Assembly: GCA_023548195.1 (NCBI GenBank)
Contig: JAJHZJ010000693.1
Coordinates: 2,047,501-2,111,500 of the forward strand
Length of the DNA stretch: 64,000 nt
Direction: 5' to 3'
DNA from: Bettongia penicillata ogilbyi
Lineage: Eukaryota > Chordata > Mammalia > Diprotodontia > Potoroidae
The notes below the pieces were generated by a model, which did no database searches, was not told where the DNA came from, and saw only the letters and a list, made by a program, of their open reading frames with translations. The position numbers were made by a program, and so were the translations under genes. Positions 10,540 through 21,043 of this stretch are shown here, in pieces (position 1 is the first letter of the stretch; each line of letters starts with the position of its first letter).

Positions 10540-11815
10540 TGTTCACTTTTGAGTGCCCACTGCCTATGCAGAGGGTAGGGAAGGGGGTGGTGTGATTATT
10601 TTATATGTGGCACCCACGGTGGGCTTTCTACCTAACTTATACCTGTATTCCTGGGTTAATCCTGCAAAGGGAAACTGATACCCTGAGTTTTAGGATACCC
10701 TGTGGGTCCAGGTTCCCATTGCTATGTCTCATGAGCCCCTACTGGCATGCTGTTTCTTAATAGTTGGCTTAGTGGACACAGAAACCCTAAAGGGGGTGGC
10801 ATTTACTAAAATGCCATAATGAGAACATCAGTAAGACATTATCCCTACATATTTGGGAGCACACTCGCTCACAAACACATACAGCTGAACACAAGCATAG
10901 AATACAATGGTAGTAACATACACACATAGGGGAATACATGCTCCCAAGCCCATTTACTACTGTAGTACTTTGGACCTTGAAGGATGCCTGTGGAACATAG
11001 ACAAAGCATCACCCTGGTCATGGAGCTTCTACTGGACAGGTTCTCAGGGTCTTCTCTCTACAATTTCTCTCTTTCCCCCTCTCTTTTAATATAACTTACC
11101 TCTTGATTGCCAGAGATGAGCTCTTTCTTGGGTCAATGGCTAGCTCTCTTCTGAGCAGCCAGAGGCCATGCTCCTTATTATTGCTTCTAGCATCAAATGA
11201 CTGCTTCTTTATATTTGTCTATCTGGAGTATCTGTTTATGTTTCCTCAGCTATGCTTTAAATGATCCCAAACTGAGTCTCAACTGCTGCATGGGATATGT
11301 CCTTCTCAACCACTACAATGGCCAGTGGTAGGAAGAGAGAACCTCTTTCCTTCCAGCCACACAAGAGAAGATGATCTAGGTTCTTCCCCAATTGCTAGCT
11401 CTCTCTTCAACATGCCCCAAACTCTCAGAATCTGAAGCTGCTGGCAGTCTCTAGGGCTTAGTTTATTGATATCCCCCATGGGGCAAGGCCAATTTTTACT
11501 CAATCCAGTTGTCCCTTCTGGGTCAGAGAGAGGTCTTCCTACTTTGTAAAGGAACATTAATATCTTGCTACCACAGCAACATCTTGTCAACTGAGATGGA
11601 GGAGGGACTCAAGTCTCCTCCTTTTCCCTGACACCATGGCTCCAGAGAGGCAGTGACTTTCCCAACTGTCACATAGCACAGTTGGAGGCAAGCATGGGAA
11701 TGATATACTGGTCTCCAAGGATTGCAAATCATGTTTCTTCCTGAAAACTGGTAATAAACCATAGGCTAAGACCTAACTCTCTCTGCCTTTCATTTTCTAT
11801 TCTTTCAAAGGGCTA
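10540..11815. other. unassigned 1.3 kb, no gene
   Basis: No recognised repeat or exon. Phrases such as 'gctagctctct' recur near 11130 and 11394, and 'aataaa' occurs near 11753. An old LTR is possible, but I see no TG...CA ends or coding remains to support it. Confidence 0.4.
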
Positions 11816-11817
11816 TC

Positions 11818-11990
11818 TAGGGGTGGGGAACCTGTGGCCTTGAGGTCACATGTGACCCTCTAGGTCCTCAAGTGCAGTCCTTTGCCTGAATCCAGAACAA
11901 TATTTTCTGTGAAGTTTGCATTCAGTCAAAGGGTCACACGAGGGCCTAGAGAGCCACATGTGACCTTGAGACCATAGGTTCCCCACTCCT
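11818..11990. mobile_element. palindromic hAT-like non-autonomous DNA transposon
   Basis: About 173 bases forming a long imperfect palindrome. The left arm opens 'aggggtggggaacc'; the right end, reversed, reads 'aggagtggggaacc'. The internal arms 'gtcacatgtgaccctctagg' and the reverse of 'cctagagagccacatgtgac' pair. Flanks 'gggctatc' (11810-11817) and 'ggtctatc' (11991-11998) match at 7 of 8 positions, fitting the 8-base duplication of hAT elements. It has no coding capacity, so it would have been moved in trans. Confidence 0.75.
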
Positions 11991-12139
11991 GGTCTATCCC
12001 CTATCACTTTCACATGTTCTCAATTCTTTTATGTGGCTGTTACTAAACGTTATTGACATTTGTGCAGGAAACCCTCCAAGACTCAAGTGACAGAACAGTT
12101 AATGATTTGGATTGATATGGGAGAAACTAAGGGGCAGAT

Positions 12140-12372
12140 TGGGAATGCCATGGTGCACAGAGCACTGGGTTTGGAATCAGGAAGGCTCATCTTCATGAGT
12201 TCAAATCTGGCCTTAGATACTTCCTAACTGTGTGACCCTGGGCAAGTCACTTCACCCTGTTCGCATCAGTTTCCTCATCTGGAGAAGGAAATGACAAACC
12301 ACTCAAACATCTTTACCAAGAAAGCCCCAAATGGGGTCATGGAGAGTTGGACATTATTGAACAACAAAGAGG
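12140..12372 (+). repeat. Mar-1-like SINE
   Basis: 'gccatggtgcacagagcact' head, 'cctgggcaagtcacttcacc', 'ggagaaggaaatgacaaacc', 'aaatggggtcatggagagtt' tail and a terminal 'gaacaacaa'. Near full length. Confidence 0.9.
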
Positions 12373-12374
12373 GA

Positions 12375-12535
12375 GTAGAGGCTATTTCCAAATTCTCACT
12401 CTTCTTCCATCTGTTTGTATGACTTTGGATGAATCATTTAACCTCTCTGGCCTGAGTGTTTTCATGTGTAGACTTAGGATGTTAGAAAAAAATGATCTCT
12501 CAGTTCCCATCCAGTTCAAAATATATGATCTGGTA
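12375..12535 (+). repeat. MIR3-like SINE fragment
   Basis: 'gaatcatttaacctctctgg', 'atgatctctcagttcccatc' and 'atatgatctgg' match the MIR3 3' half. Confidence 0.65.
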
Positions 12536-12549
12536 ATCTGTGACTGAAA

Positions 12550-12825
12550 GAAGGAAGGAAGAAATAGGCATTTATTAAATCCCTACTACGTGCTAGGCAT
12601 TATGCAAGTGCTTTGCAAATACTGTCTCATTCGATCCTCGCAACAACTCTGGAAGATAGGTCTTATCATTACCCTCATTTTACAGCTGGAGAAACTGAGA
12701 CAGACACAGGTTAAGTGATTTGCCCAGGGCCACAAAGCTATGCCTGTGGCTAGATTTGAACTCAGATCTTCTGGACTCCAGGTTCCATGCTCTATCTATT
12801 GTGCCACATAACTGCCTCTAAATTT
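12550..12825 (-). repeat. MIR/THER-type SINE, near full length
   Basis: Minus order: 'gcatttattaaatccctact', 'gtgctttgcaaatactgtct', 'cattttacagctggagaaac', 'gatttgcccagggccacaaa', with the head ending at 'gtgccacataactgcc'. Confidence 0.85.
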
Positions 12826-12829
12826 TCCT

Positions 12830-13360
12830 AAAATCTTCTGAATCTGAATTCAGTAGTGAACATGACCCTCTTTCCAGTGGGTTGTATCTGGAATCTGGGG
12901 ACTGTAACTTAAGAAGGCCATTAATTAACATATTAATCTTTAAGGATAATTAGTAAGGAGAGCAGACAGAAGAGATAGAGGCAGATTTGGGTGTATTGGA
13001 GAGAAAAGGCTACTAACAAGTGTTATAACTGACTTGGGAAAGGACTGGGCAGCTTTGGAGCTATTGGCTTCTAATTCAAGAAAAATCTGAATGGCCCCTT
13101 GATGGGTATTTTGTAGAAGTGATTCATGTTTAGCTGTGTTGGTCTAGATGACAAGTTCTTAACTTGAGTCTACATTTAAAAAATGATAATTATTTCAGTA
13201 TAACTTGTTTCCTTTGTAATCCTACGTAATTTATTTTGTGCATTTAAAAGGATTATTCTGAGAAGCCTCGGTAGGCTTCAGCAGTCTGTCAAAAGGATCA
13301 TACACAAAATGGAGACAGAGAAAATGATTAAGGAGCCTTGGACTAGATGATACCTGAGGT
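12830..13360. other. unassigned, possibly unique sequence
   Basis: No repeat phrase recognised and no credible coding frame. Confidence 0.45.
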
Positions 13361-13364
13361 TCCT

Positions 13365-14060
13365 TCCCTTTGTATCACTCAGACAGACTGTCTTCTTATG
13401 TCTTAGCTCCCTTCACCCTGCAGTCCAGGGACACAGACTTCCTGCTGTACATCAAATCTGGCTTTATTGTTCAGTCATTTCAGTTGTGTCTGACCCTTCG
13501 TGACCCCATTTGGGGTTTGCTTGGCAGAGATACTGGAGCGGTTCACCATTTCCTTCTCCAACTCATTTTAAAGATGATGAAACTGAGGCAAACAGGATGA
13601 AGTGACTTACCCAGGTTCACACAGCTTAGAAGTATCTGAGGCTGAATCTGAATCCAGGAAAATAAGGAAGGACTCCCTGGAAGAGTTTTCCTGACTCCAG
13701 GCTTGGCACTCTATGCACTATGGCATCACCAGCTGCCCCTCAAACATTTTCACTGACTGTCCGCCATTTCTGGAATGCTCTCTTTCCTCATTTCCAAGTC
13801 TTAGCTTCCCTGGATTTCTTCAAGTTTTAACTAAAGTCTTACTGTCTGCAAGAAACCTTTCTCTGACTTCCTTAAGCTTAGAGCCTTCCCTTGGTTGATC
13901 ATCTTCCATTTATCCTTCCTGTATCTTGTTTGTACTGAATTGTTGGCATGTTCTCTCCCCCATTAGACTATGCGTTCCTGAGGGCAGGGACTGGCTTATG
14001 CCCTTCTTTGTATCTGCAGTGTTTAGCTCAGGGCCTGGTACACAGTAGGCATTTTTGCCT
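13365..14060 (+). repeat. L2 LINE 3' region split by a SINE
   Basis: The left part (13365-13460) and right part (13740-14060) read as continuous L2. The right part includes 'ctggaatgctctctttcctc', 'gcaagaaacctttctctgac', 'ttagactatgcgttcctgag' and 'gcctggtacacagtaggc'. Confidence 0.8.
13462..13735 (-). repeat. Mar-1-like SINE nested in L2
   Basis: 'tcagttgtgtctgacccttc' tail, 'gatactggagcggttcacca', 'agatgatgaaactgaggcaa' and 'ttacccaggttcacacagct' in minus orientation, ending near 'gcatcaccagctgccc'. Confidence 0.9.
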
Positions 14061-14104
14061 GTAGTCCACACATCTAAGCTTATTCAACAGCCAGAGCATA
14101 GGCA

Positions 14105-14290
14105 CTAGTATTGTCTGAAAGAACACTGACTCTTGAAGTAGAAGGCCCGAGTTCAAATCCAGCCCTTCATGCTTATTATCTGTGTGATCTTTGATAAAGT
14201 CATTTAAATTCCCTAAGCTTCCATTTCCTCAGCTGTAAAATGAGGGAGTTGGACTAGATGAGCATTATGATCCTTTCAAGTTCTAGAGCA
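14105..14290 (+). repeat. MIR3-like SINE
   Basis: 'gagttcaaatccagcccttc', 'tgagggagttggactagatg' and 'atgatcctttcaagttctag' in plus order. Confidence 0.75.
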
Positions 14291-14680
14291 AGGACCTAAT
14301 TAGCCCAGAATCACAGGATCTGAAAGTTGGGAGGATCTCAATGGCCAATCCGTACCCAAAAGTAACCCCCACAATTACCTATACCACAGGTGCTCATCCA
14401 AACTATCCCTGAAGAACTCCAAGGACTAGAGCCCCATTGCCTCTCAGGCCAGTTTATTCCCCCTCTGAACTCTCCAGGTTAGAAGTTTTCCTTTGACGCA
14501 TAGCCTCAGTTGGTCTCATTGTACCTTTCCCCCATTGTTCTTGGTTCTTCCCTTGGGGACTAAGGTTAAGCCCTCTTCCATATGAAAGCTCTTACAATAC
14601 TTGAAGACAACTTTCAGGCAGCTTCTCCTCCTACCCCCACCCTAGTAATTCTCATAGTTGTCAATATCCTCCTCCTCCTT

Positions 14681-14752
<72 letters not shown>
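14681..14752. repeat. (ATC)24 trinucleotide microsatellite
   Basis: Seventy-two bases of uninterrupted ATC inside the L3 remnant. Frames across it read poly-Ile, poly-Ser or poly-Met and are not genes. The perfect array suggests recent expansion. Confidence 0.98.
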
Positions 14753-15005
14753 TCCTTCTTCTCCTTTCCCTTCTCCTTTCTCCCTTCTCCCTTCTTCACT
14801 CTTCCTAAAATCCCCCGTTCCTTTAACTGATCTTCATAAGACATTGACTCAAGACCTTTAACTTCCTTGGTCACCATATTATCTATAGTTTATTAATGTC
14901 CTTTTTAAAACATGATACCCACAGCTGAACGTACTGTTCTAGATGAGTTATAATAAGGGTGGAGTACACTGGAACTATCACCTTCCTATTCCTGTACTAT
15001 TTATT

Positions 15006-15610
15006 CCTCTTTTCTTTAAAAAAAACCTTTTAAATAATATTTTATTTTTCCCCAATTATGTGTAAAACAATTTTAAAACTTTTTTTTAAAGTTTTTAGTT
15101 CCAAATTCTGTACCTTGTTCCTTTTTCTCCCTCCTCCCTGAGATGATAAGAAATATGATATAGGTTATATATGGGCAATCATGTAAAACATTTCCTTATC
15201 AGTCATTTTGTGCAAGAACACTCAAACAAAAAAGAAAATGAAAAATGGTGTTCATTTGTTCTGTATTCAGAATACATCAGTTCTTTTTCTGAAGATGGAG
15301 AACATTTTTCATCATGAGTTCTTTGGGATTGTCTTGGATCATTGTATTACAGAGAATAGTTAAGTCCTTCACAATTCTGCATCATACAAAAGTGCTCTCA
15401 CTGTGTACGATGTTCTCCAGGTTCTGCTCATTTCACTTTGCATCAGTTCATTCAAGTCTTTCCAGGCTTTTCTGAAATCATCTTGCTTGTCATTTATTAC
15501 AGCACAATAATATTCCATTATAATAATATGCCACAACTTGTTCAACAATTTCCTAGTTGATGGACATTATCTCAATTTCCAATTCTTAGCCACCACAAAA
15601 AGAGAGGCTG
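15006..15610 (-). mobile_element. 5'-truncated L1, nested in L3
   Basis: The T-rich left edge is the reversed poly(A). 'tttagttccaaattct', 'catcagttcattcaagtctt' and 'cttgtcatttattacagcac' are the reverse of the L1 ORF2 end and 3' UTR seen on the plus strand at 21470-21900. 'tattcctctt' on the left and 'tatccctctt' on the right of the L1 form a plausible target duplication with one mismatch. Confidence 0.8.
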
Positions 15611-15611
15611 T

Positions 15612-16650
15612 AAATATTTTTGTCATGTATCCCTCTTAATGCATTCCAAGATCCCCTTAGTTTTTTGACTGCCACATCACTGCTTGAACTTGTGGTCCAT
15701 TTAAATCCCCAGATCTTATTCAGATCACTCTCTGATCTCATATCCTTATTTATATGTGTGAAGTTCATTTTTTTTTGCATGTAAATGTAAGGCTGCACTT
15801 ATCCTTATTGAATTTTATCTTTTTAAGTTAAGCCCAATGTTCATGATTTGTCCAGACACTGACTCTGTCATCCACTGTGTTAGCAGTTTCAATTTTTTGT
15901 CACCCACAGATTTGATGAGCCTACTATCCATGCCTTCATCTAAGTCATTGATAAAAATATTAAATGGTACAGGACCAAGCACAGCACTCCACTGGAGACC
16001 TTCTGCCATGTTAACATTGAACCTTTAACAAATATTCTTTGAGTTTAGCCATCCAACCAGTTCTAAGTTTCTTATTGTATCATCATCCCATCAATATCTC
16101 TCTATCTTTTCCATAAATATACTTAATCAAAAGTTGCACTAAAATCTAGGGTTAATTATATCCACATGTTCCCCTCATCTCCTATTTTAGTAGTCCTGTC
16201 AAAAAAGTGAAACTAATTTAGTTTTGCATGTCTTGATGAAACCAACTCTTCTGTTTCTCTATGTTCACCAATCATCTCTCTAATCTTTTGTCCTAGAATT
16301 TTCCCAGAAAGCGATGTCTGGCTCACTGGCCTCAAGTTTGCACACTCTGTTCTTTTTCCTTTTCAGAAAATTGGAACATCTGTCCCTCCCCAATCTTGTT
16401 CTACATCTCCCACTTTCCGTGATCTTTAAAATAACCCTGATGGGCTCAACAATCAAATCCGCTTATTCTACAAACACCTGATGATGCATTTCTTCTAATC
16501 ACTCAAGGCCAGATGACTTGGATTCATCAAATGAAGCTAAAGGTTCTGTTACTATGTCCTTCCTTATATTGGGTTTCAGTTCCCCATTTGCCATTTTTGT
16601 CATGTCAATTCCAGAGTAAAGGTCAATCCCTTTGACAGAGAAAACATGCA
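15612..16650 (-). pseudogene. L3/CR1 reverse transcriptase remnant
   Basis: The minus-strand frame at 15815-16009 reads 'VLGPVPFNIFINDLDEGMDS', the conserved CR1-clade block just before the catalytic aspartates. The following residues read 'SVGDKKLKL', where CR1 elements normally have the F/Y-A-D-D signature, so the active site is lost. Upstream (to about 16650), nucleotide phrases such as 'gttccaattttctgaaaagg' (reverse strand) fit the earlier fingers segment, but the frame is broken. In CR1 LINEs this enzyme performs target-primed reverse transcription. Here it is a fossil. Confidence 0.8.
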
Positions 16651-16755
16651 AAATTAGAACTGGCCAGTTCTGTTTTTTCTCTGTAGTCAGTTATCATTAA
16701 TCCATCTATGGTAGAGAAGATTTTCCTCCTTCTTTCTTTGTCTCCCAACATAGCT

Positions 16756-16781
16756 AAAAACAAAACAAAACAAAACAAAAC
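16756..16781. repeat. (CAAAA)n microsatellite
   Basis: Five tandem CAAAA units. Confidence 0.9.
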
Positions 16782-16924
16782 CCTTCTTTGGGGAAGGGGT
16801 GATGGCCTATCTTCTTCTCTAGTCTCAGCTCACATGACTATTTTTATTTTATTTTTTTTCACATGACTATTTTTAAAGAACATTCTGATTTTAATCCTCT
16901 GATATCTGGCTTTGCTTCCATCTT

Positions 16925-17155
16925 CTGTTGTTACCCAGCTGTTTTTCAGTCTGTCTGACTCTTCATGATCCTAGTTGGGCTTTTCTTGACAAAGATACTA
17001 GAGTGGTATGCTAGTTCCTTCTCCAGCTCATTTTCCAGATGAGGAAATGAAGCAAACAGGGTGAAGTGACTTGCCCGGGGTCACACAGCTAGTAAGTGTC
17101 TGAGGCCGGATTTGAACTCAGCAAGATGAGTCTCCCAATTCCAAGCATCTTCTGT
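16925..17155 (-). repeat. Mar-1-like SINE
   Basis: 'gtctgtctgactcttcatga' tail, 'aaagatactagagtggtatg', 'gtgacttgcccggggtcaca' and 'gaggccggatttgaactcag' in minus order. Confidence 0.9.
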
Positions 17156-17159
17156 CCCT

Positions 17160-18000
17160 CCCCAAGACTTCCCCTGAAGCATCTTATGCTATGGCATCCT
17201 ACCTCTCTTTCCCCTGAACCCTCTGAAATTTGTTTCCCAGACTCTCAGGGATATACCAGACTATGCCCAAGTTTCCTCTCCTTTATCGAAAATTCCATAA
17301 TGAAATACTCATTTCCTCTTTGCTCCAAATTCTGTTCATTTCCATGCCAGCAATTAGTTCTTCTCTATCAGTGAGAATCCGATCCAGAACAGAATGCTCT
17401 GTTTGGGCCTTACTTCCTTGCTTTCACAACTGTGAAACTGTGCATTCATCACATGACCACAGAATACCTGTGCTTTGCCACATGTGGAACACCATGACCT
17501 TATAAGACCTGTTGCATCATCACAGTTATATGCCACTTTGTGAATCTCAAGCAAAATTAAATTTATTTTTTTATTTTCCCATCTCCAGCAGGCACAGGCT
17601 GAGATGTAGTTGGATTGATGGAGTCATGAACTGGAAAAGCAGAACTCTTCCTCCCCTCCATTTTTACCCTTCATTTTCTGCTGACCATGACAGCCCATGA
17701 TTTAGGACACTCAGGAGCCTGAGACCAAATTTAAATTTATTTGGGGGTGGCATACACAAAGAGGGTGACATGTGGAAGACGTTACTTATTCTAACCAGAA
17801 GTCCCATACTGATGATGTCAGAGAAGTAGAGGAAGGCAGAATCCCAGCGACGTTTCCTCAAGGAAACAGCCTGCCCTGATGGATGGGGTGCTTGCATCTG
17901 TTCGGCACAAACACAACTGAGTTTTTCTTTTTATGAAACCAATAAGCATTTATAGGATTCATTCCTCCTTCCCACCCCCACCCACCAACTGTAGCCAACT
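17160..18000. other. unassigned sequence
   Basis: No repeat phrase I can name. Several 60-92 codon frames on both strands overlap one another and show no domain. Part could be further 5' L3 sequence, but I cannot support that. Confidence 0.4.
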
Positions 18001-18780
18001 TATAAATGCTTTAGCTGTAACCTTACCTTGACCTGAAAACTATGAAAACCCAAGTAATTTTTAACTCCCTGCAAAGTGAAATGCATTTCAGTCATGGTAA
18101 AGTGAATTCCCTCTCCACTCATTGGCCTGAGACTCTATAGGGAATTATCGGTAAAGGGGGAGGGTGATGAAGAGAAAGGAGATTTGTGAATAAAAAGAGG
18201 TTTCTAACAAGGGAAGATATTTATAAAGTTGCATATGGGCACTGTTCTGTCGGGAAAGAATTTGTTATAATGGGGATATATAAATCTTGAAAGTTCATAT
18301 AAATCCCAACTTTCTTGCCAACCAATCTGTGGTTGAGACAACTTGGTATTCTCAAGCCTTCAGACCGTGCTAAGAACCTTCATACGTGTCTCTCCGCAAG
18401 CAGCATCAGGAAATGTGGCTGCTTTGGGGGTTTGTAGAATGTCTTGAATTATTTTTCAAGCAATTTTAGATTTGCTAAAACTCACTAAGGGGCTTCACTC
18501 CCTCCCTCCTCCTCCTTGATAATGATTAAACCCATGTGGGCATCAAGAGAACTTAATTAATTCATGTGTTTCTGATTCATTTACAATTAACTCATCAAAA
18601 TATTGTTGAGTTTTTTTTTAAAGAGCTATTGGATGCCCCCCAAACTTTCCCCCCTGAATTTTAAAGCTTTCTTCCCCCTTCTTTAAAAGCAGGAAGTTGC
18701 ATTTTGCCAAATGTTAATAATTGAAATACAAAGGGGGCTGACTTGTATTCATCTGAAATGATTCAGACTCTCACTCTTAG
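18000..18780. other. unique sequence, candidate conserved non-coding element
   Basis: Free of recognisable repeats for about 780 bases. It contains several ATTA/TAAT homeodomain-type cores near 18530-18590 and a few CpGs (near 18240 and 18365-18395). No coding frame stands out. Function is inference only. Confidence 0.4.
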
Positions 18781-18796
18781 CTTCTTTATTTGTAGA

Positions 18797-18876
18797 GTGA
18801 AGGAGTTGGCCTCTTCTATCCCTTTCACCTTTGGGATGAAGTGAAGGAGTTGGCCTCTTCTATCCCTTTCACCTTT
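18797..18876. repeat. 44-base tandem duplication
   Basis: A 36-base block beginning 'gtgaaggagttggcctcttc' occurs at 18797 and again at 18841 without mismatch. Its wording resembles a MIR3 3' segment. Confidence 0.9.
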
Positions 18877-19164
18877 AAATTTGGGATTCTCTAAGTTGTA
18901 CAAATAGCATATAAGAGAAGCAGGATTCAAACCCAGGGCTTAGGACTCCAAAGTCAGTTCCCTTTCTCTCTCAACATACTGTTTCCTTACTCTTAAGTTT
19001 TTTCATATTGAGAGCCTTGTGGTTCCAGAAAGAAGTGATGAGCAAAGGAAGAGTATAGAATGAAGAATTTTTATGAAGGAAGGAGGGAGCAAGGACACTC
19101 AGCGTGAGAAGAGGGAGCCATTTTGCTGATTAGAAAGTCTCATGTTTGTTTCATTTTGGCTAAA

Positions 19165-19440
19165 CTAAAGGATGGTCAAGTTCCATCTTCTGCAGGAGGC
19201 TTGCCCCATTCCCCCAGCTATTGGTGCCTTCTCTTCTAAAATTTCCTTCTTATATATTGGCATAGATCTTGCATGTACTTAGTATTCCTATGTTGTCTCT
19301 CTGACTAGGAGGTGATTTCCTTGAGGACACTGCTTGGTTTATTTTGTTTTTTGCCTTTCTTTGTATGGCCAGAGATTAGCATAATGTTTGGCACATAGTA
19401 GGTGCTTAATAAATGCTTGTTGATTGAATTATCTTCTCTT
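19165..19440 (+). repeat. L2 LINE 3' end
   Basis: 'ttctgcaggaggcttgcccc', 'gatttccttgaggacactgc' and the terminal 'gcacatagtaggtgcttaat' and 'aaatgcttgttgattga'. Well preserved. Confidence 0.85.
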
Positions 19441-20040
19441 GTAATTGTTGTGTCTCCACAGTCCATCTCTCTCTCTCTCTCATAACCTCCCATCCTTCCA
19501 TGTCTCCCTTTGCTATTATTTCTAAACCCATATATTTTGGCTTCACTGAGACATCCAGGACCTCCCTCCCTCTCTGCTCTTTCAATACATCCAATGGCTT
19601 CTCTGGCCTCACTCTCTTCCCTATGGTCCATCAGCTCAGTTACACTCTCTTGGCTACCCTTGAATCTCTTGCTTTTCTTCCTGTCATCTCATTAAACCTC
19701 GATCCTGGCTTAGCCTTGACTGCTTTCTTTCTCCATTCCAACTCATCCTGCTGGACTGTACTTGGAAAACTCCCTCACAAGCATGCCAGTTGGGTTCACC
19801 ATAAACCTCTGTTATCTAATCTCCTGTGAACTCTCATTGCTACACAAAAATCTTCCTCTTCCTACTGATTGATTCTCTATCTCAGGCACCTTGGTGACCA
19901 TTCCAAACATAGTTAACAAACATCTTCCTTTCTCTTCAAAGTTCTTCTTCATCTTTTCCTCTCAGTAGAAGACTTTGACTGAAACAAAAAACATTCTACA
20001 TGAAGACTTCCCTCATCCTTCCTGCTCTCCACCAGCGAGT
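19440..20040. other. unassigned pyrimidine-rich sequence
   Basis: About 600 bases rich in C and T, with a (TC)n tract near 19467-19481. A 109-codon plus frame (19500-19829) and a 108-codon minus frame overlap here. The plus frame has no identifiable domain; an old LINE internal region is possible. Confidence 0.4.
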
Positions 20041-20074
20041 AGGAAGGAACCTTCCCCTCCATTGTCTTAGAAAT

Positions 20075-20215
20075 CCAAAAAGGAAAGAAGGAAAGGAAGA
20101 AGAAAAGAAGGAAAGAAGGAAAGGAGAAAGGAGGGAAGGAAAGAAGGAAAGGAGAATGGAAGGAAAGAAGAAAGGAAGGATGAGGGCAGAAGGAAGGAAA
20201 GAAGGAAGGAAACAA
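20075..20215. repeat. (GGAA)n-like purine-rich simple repeat
   Basis: About 140 bases of GGAA, GAAA and GGAGA units, almost all purine. The 77-codon Lys/Glu/Arg-rich frame across it is a translation of the repeat. Confidence 0.95.
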
Positions 20216-20345
20216 GCATTTAATAAGTGTTAACTGTGAGTCAGGCACTGTGCTACGTTCTGAGGATGCAAACACAAGTGAAAAGAAAGATAGTTCCTAC
20301 CCCCAAGGAGCCCACATTCTACTTCAGAAAGACAAAATGGAACTA
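20205..20345 (-). repeat. L2 LINE 3'-end fragment
   Basis: 'agcatttaataagtgttaac', 'tcaggcactgtgctacgttc' and 'cccccaaggagcccacattc' are the reversed L2 terminus. The purine repeat abuts what was the LINE's 3' end. Confidence 0.8.
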
Positions 20346-20973
20346 AAAGCACATGGGGGATGAAGGTTCTGGCCTTGGAGCTGTGGTTTTGAATTCTAGA
20401 AGTCAGAGGCAAAGCTAGAAGGGGAATGAAAACCCACCAGCCTGGGTTCCAACATTTGACAGCAAAATTTGACAACTATATGTTCATAAGCTCAAAGCTA
20501 CATGGAATGAAAAGCATTCAAAATATGGAGGTGACCAGAAGAAAGTAAAATCACATGGTTGGAGGGGGGGGACAGGCATGCAGCCCATATCCTTCCTAGT
20601 CTCTTGTCTGTTGTTAGAGATTTCTTGGAGATATTTTTTCTGAGTCTATTGAGGATGTGCTCACATTCTGAACACTACTAATCAATTGCAAGACCCTAGG
20701 TAGTTTATCTACCTGAGGGAAAGTCTGATAAACGTGAAACATAACATAGATCTGGTAGGAGAGCAAGTCATCCTAGAAAAATCCCCAATGGAAAAAGTGA
20801 GAACAAAGTGGTGATAAAGATGTCAGCGAAACACGAAAAGAGGAATGAGAATAATAAAGTTCCTAAAGACCTCTTGGTTATGAGTTTCAAAACATAACTG
20901 AACAAATTCTCTTCAGCTTTGCTCTCCAATCCCTTATAAATTTAAGAAGAGATGGATAGAGCAGATAGAACAA
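20345..20973. other. unassigned sequence
   Basis: No gene or repeat recognised. A-rich and G-rich patches, no long frame. Confidence 0.45.
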
Positions 20974-21043
20974 GGGATGTCAGAGGTGGGAGGGGCCTTG
21001 GAACAGGGGATGTCAGAGGTGGGAGGGGTCTTAGAACAGGGAG
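20974..21043. repeat. 33-base minisatellite interrupted by L1
   Basis: Two units of 'gggatgtcagaggtgggagg' plus about 13 more bases lie in tandem. A third, diverged unit resumes at about 21952 after the L1. The unit resembles the 'gtcagagctggaaggg' segment of MIR3-like SINEs. Confidence 0.85.

Larger units (their letters stand above)
14300..16650 (-). mobile_element. L3/CR1-type LINE, inactive, with nested L1
   Basis: A long minus-strand L3/CR1 element in two parts. The 3' part (14300-15005) contains 'aggccagtttattccccctc', 'gcttcagttggtctcatt'-like and 'acagctgaacgtactgttct' phrases. The 5' part (15612-16650) contains the reverse transcriptase. An L1 3' end (15006-15610) separates them, and continuity of the L3 consensus across that gap supports nesting. 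The 3' part also holds a perfect (ATC)24 tract. Many stops make it non-functional. Confidence 0.8.

Noticed and set aside
10540..11815. An LTR ending after the AATAAA near 11753
   Set aside because: No TG...CA ends, target duplication or second copy can be seen.
14582..14877. Open frames of 67-87 codons rich in Ile, Ser or Met
   Set aside because: They are the three readings of the (ATC)24 tract and its C/T-rich flank, not proteins.
19500..19829. A 109-codon plus frame as a gene or LINE protein
   Set aside because: No motif of any LINE protein that I can identify; composition follows the pyrimidine-rich DNA.
20000..20275. Lys/Glu/Arg-rich 77-codon plus frame and Phe/Ser-rich 108-codon minus frame
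   Set aside because: Both are translations of the GGAA-type simple repeat.
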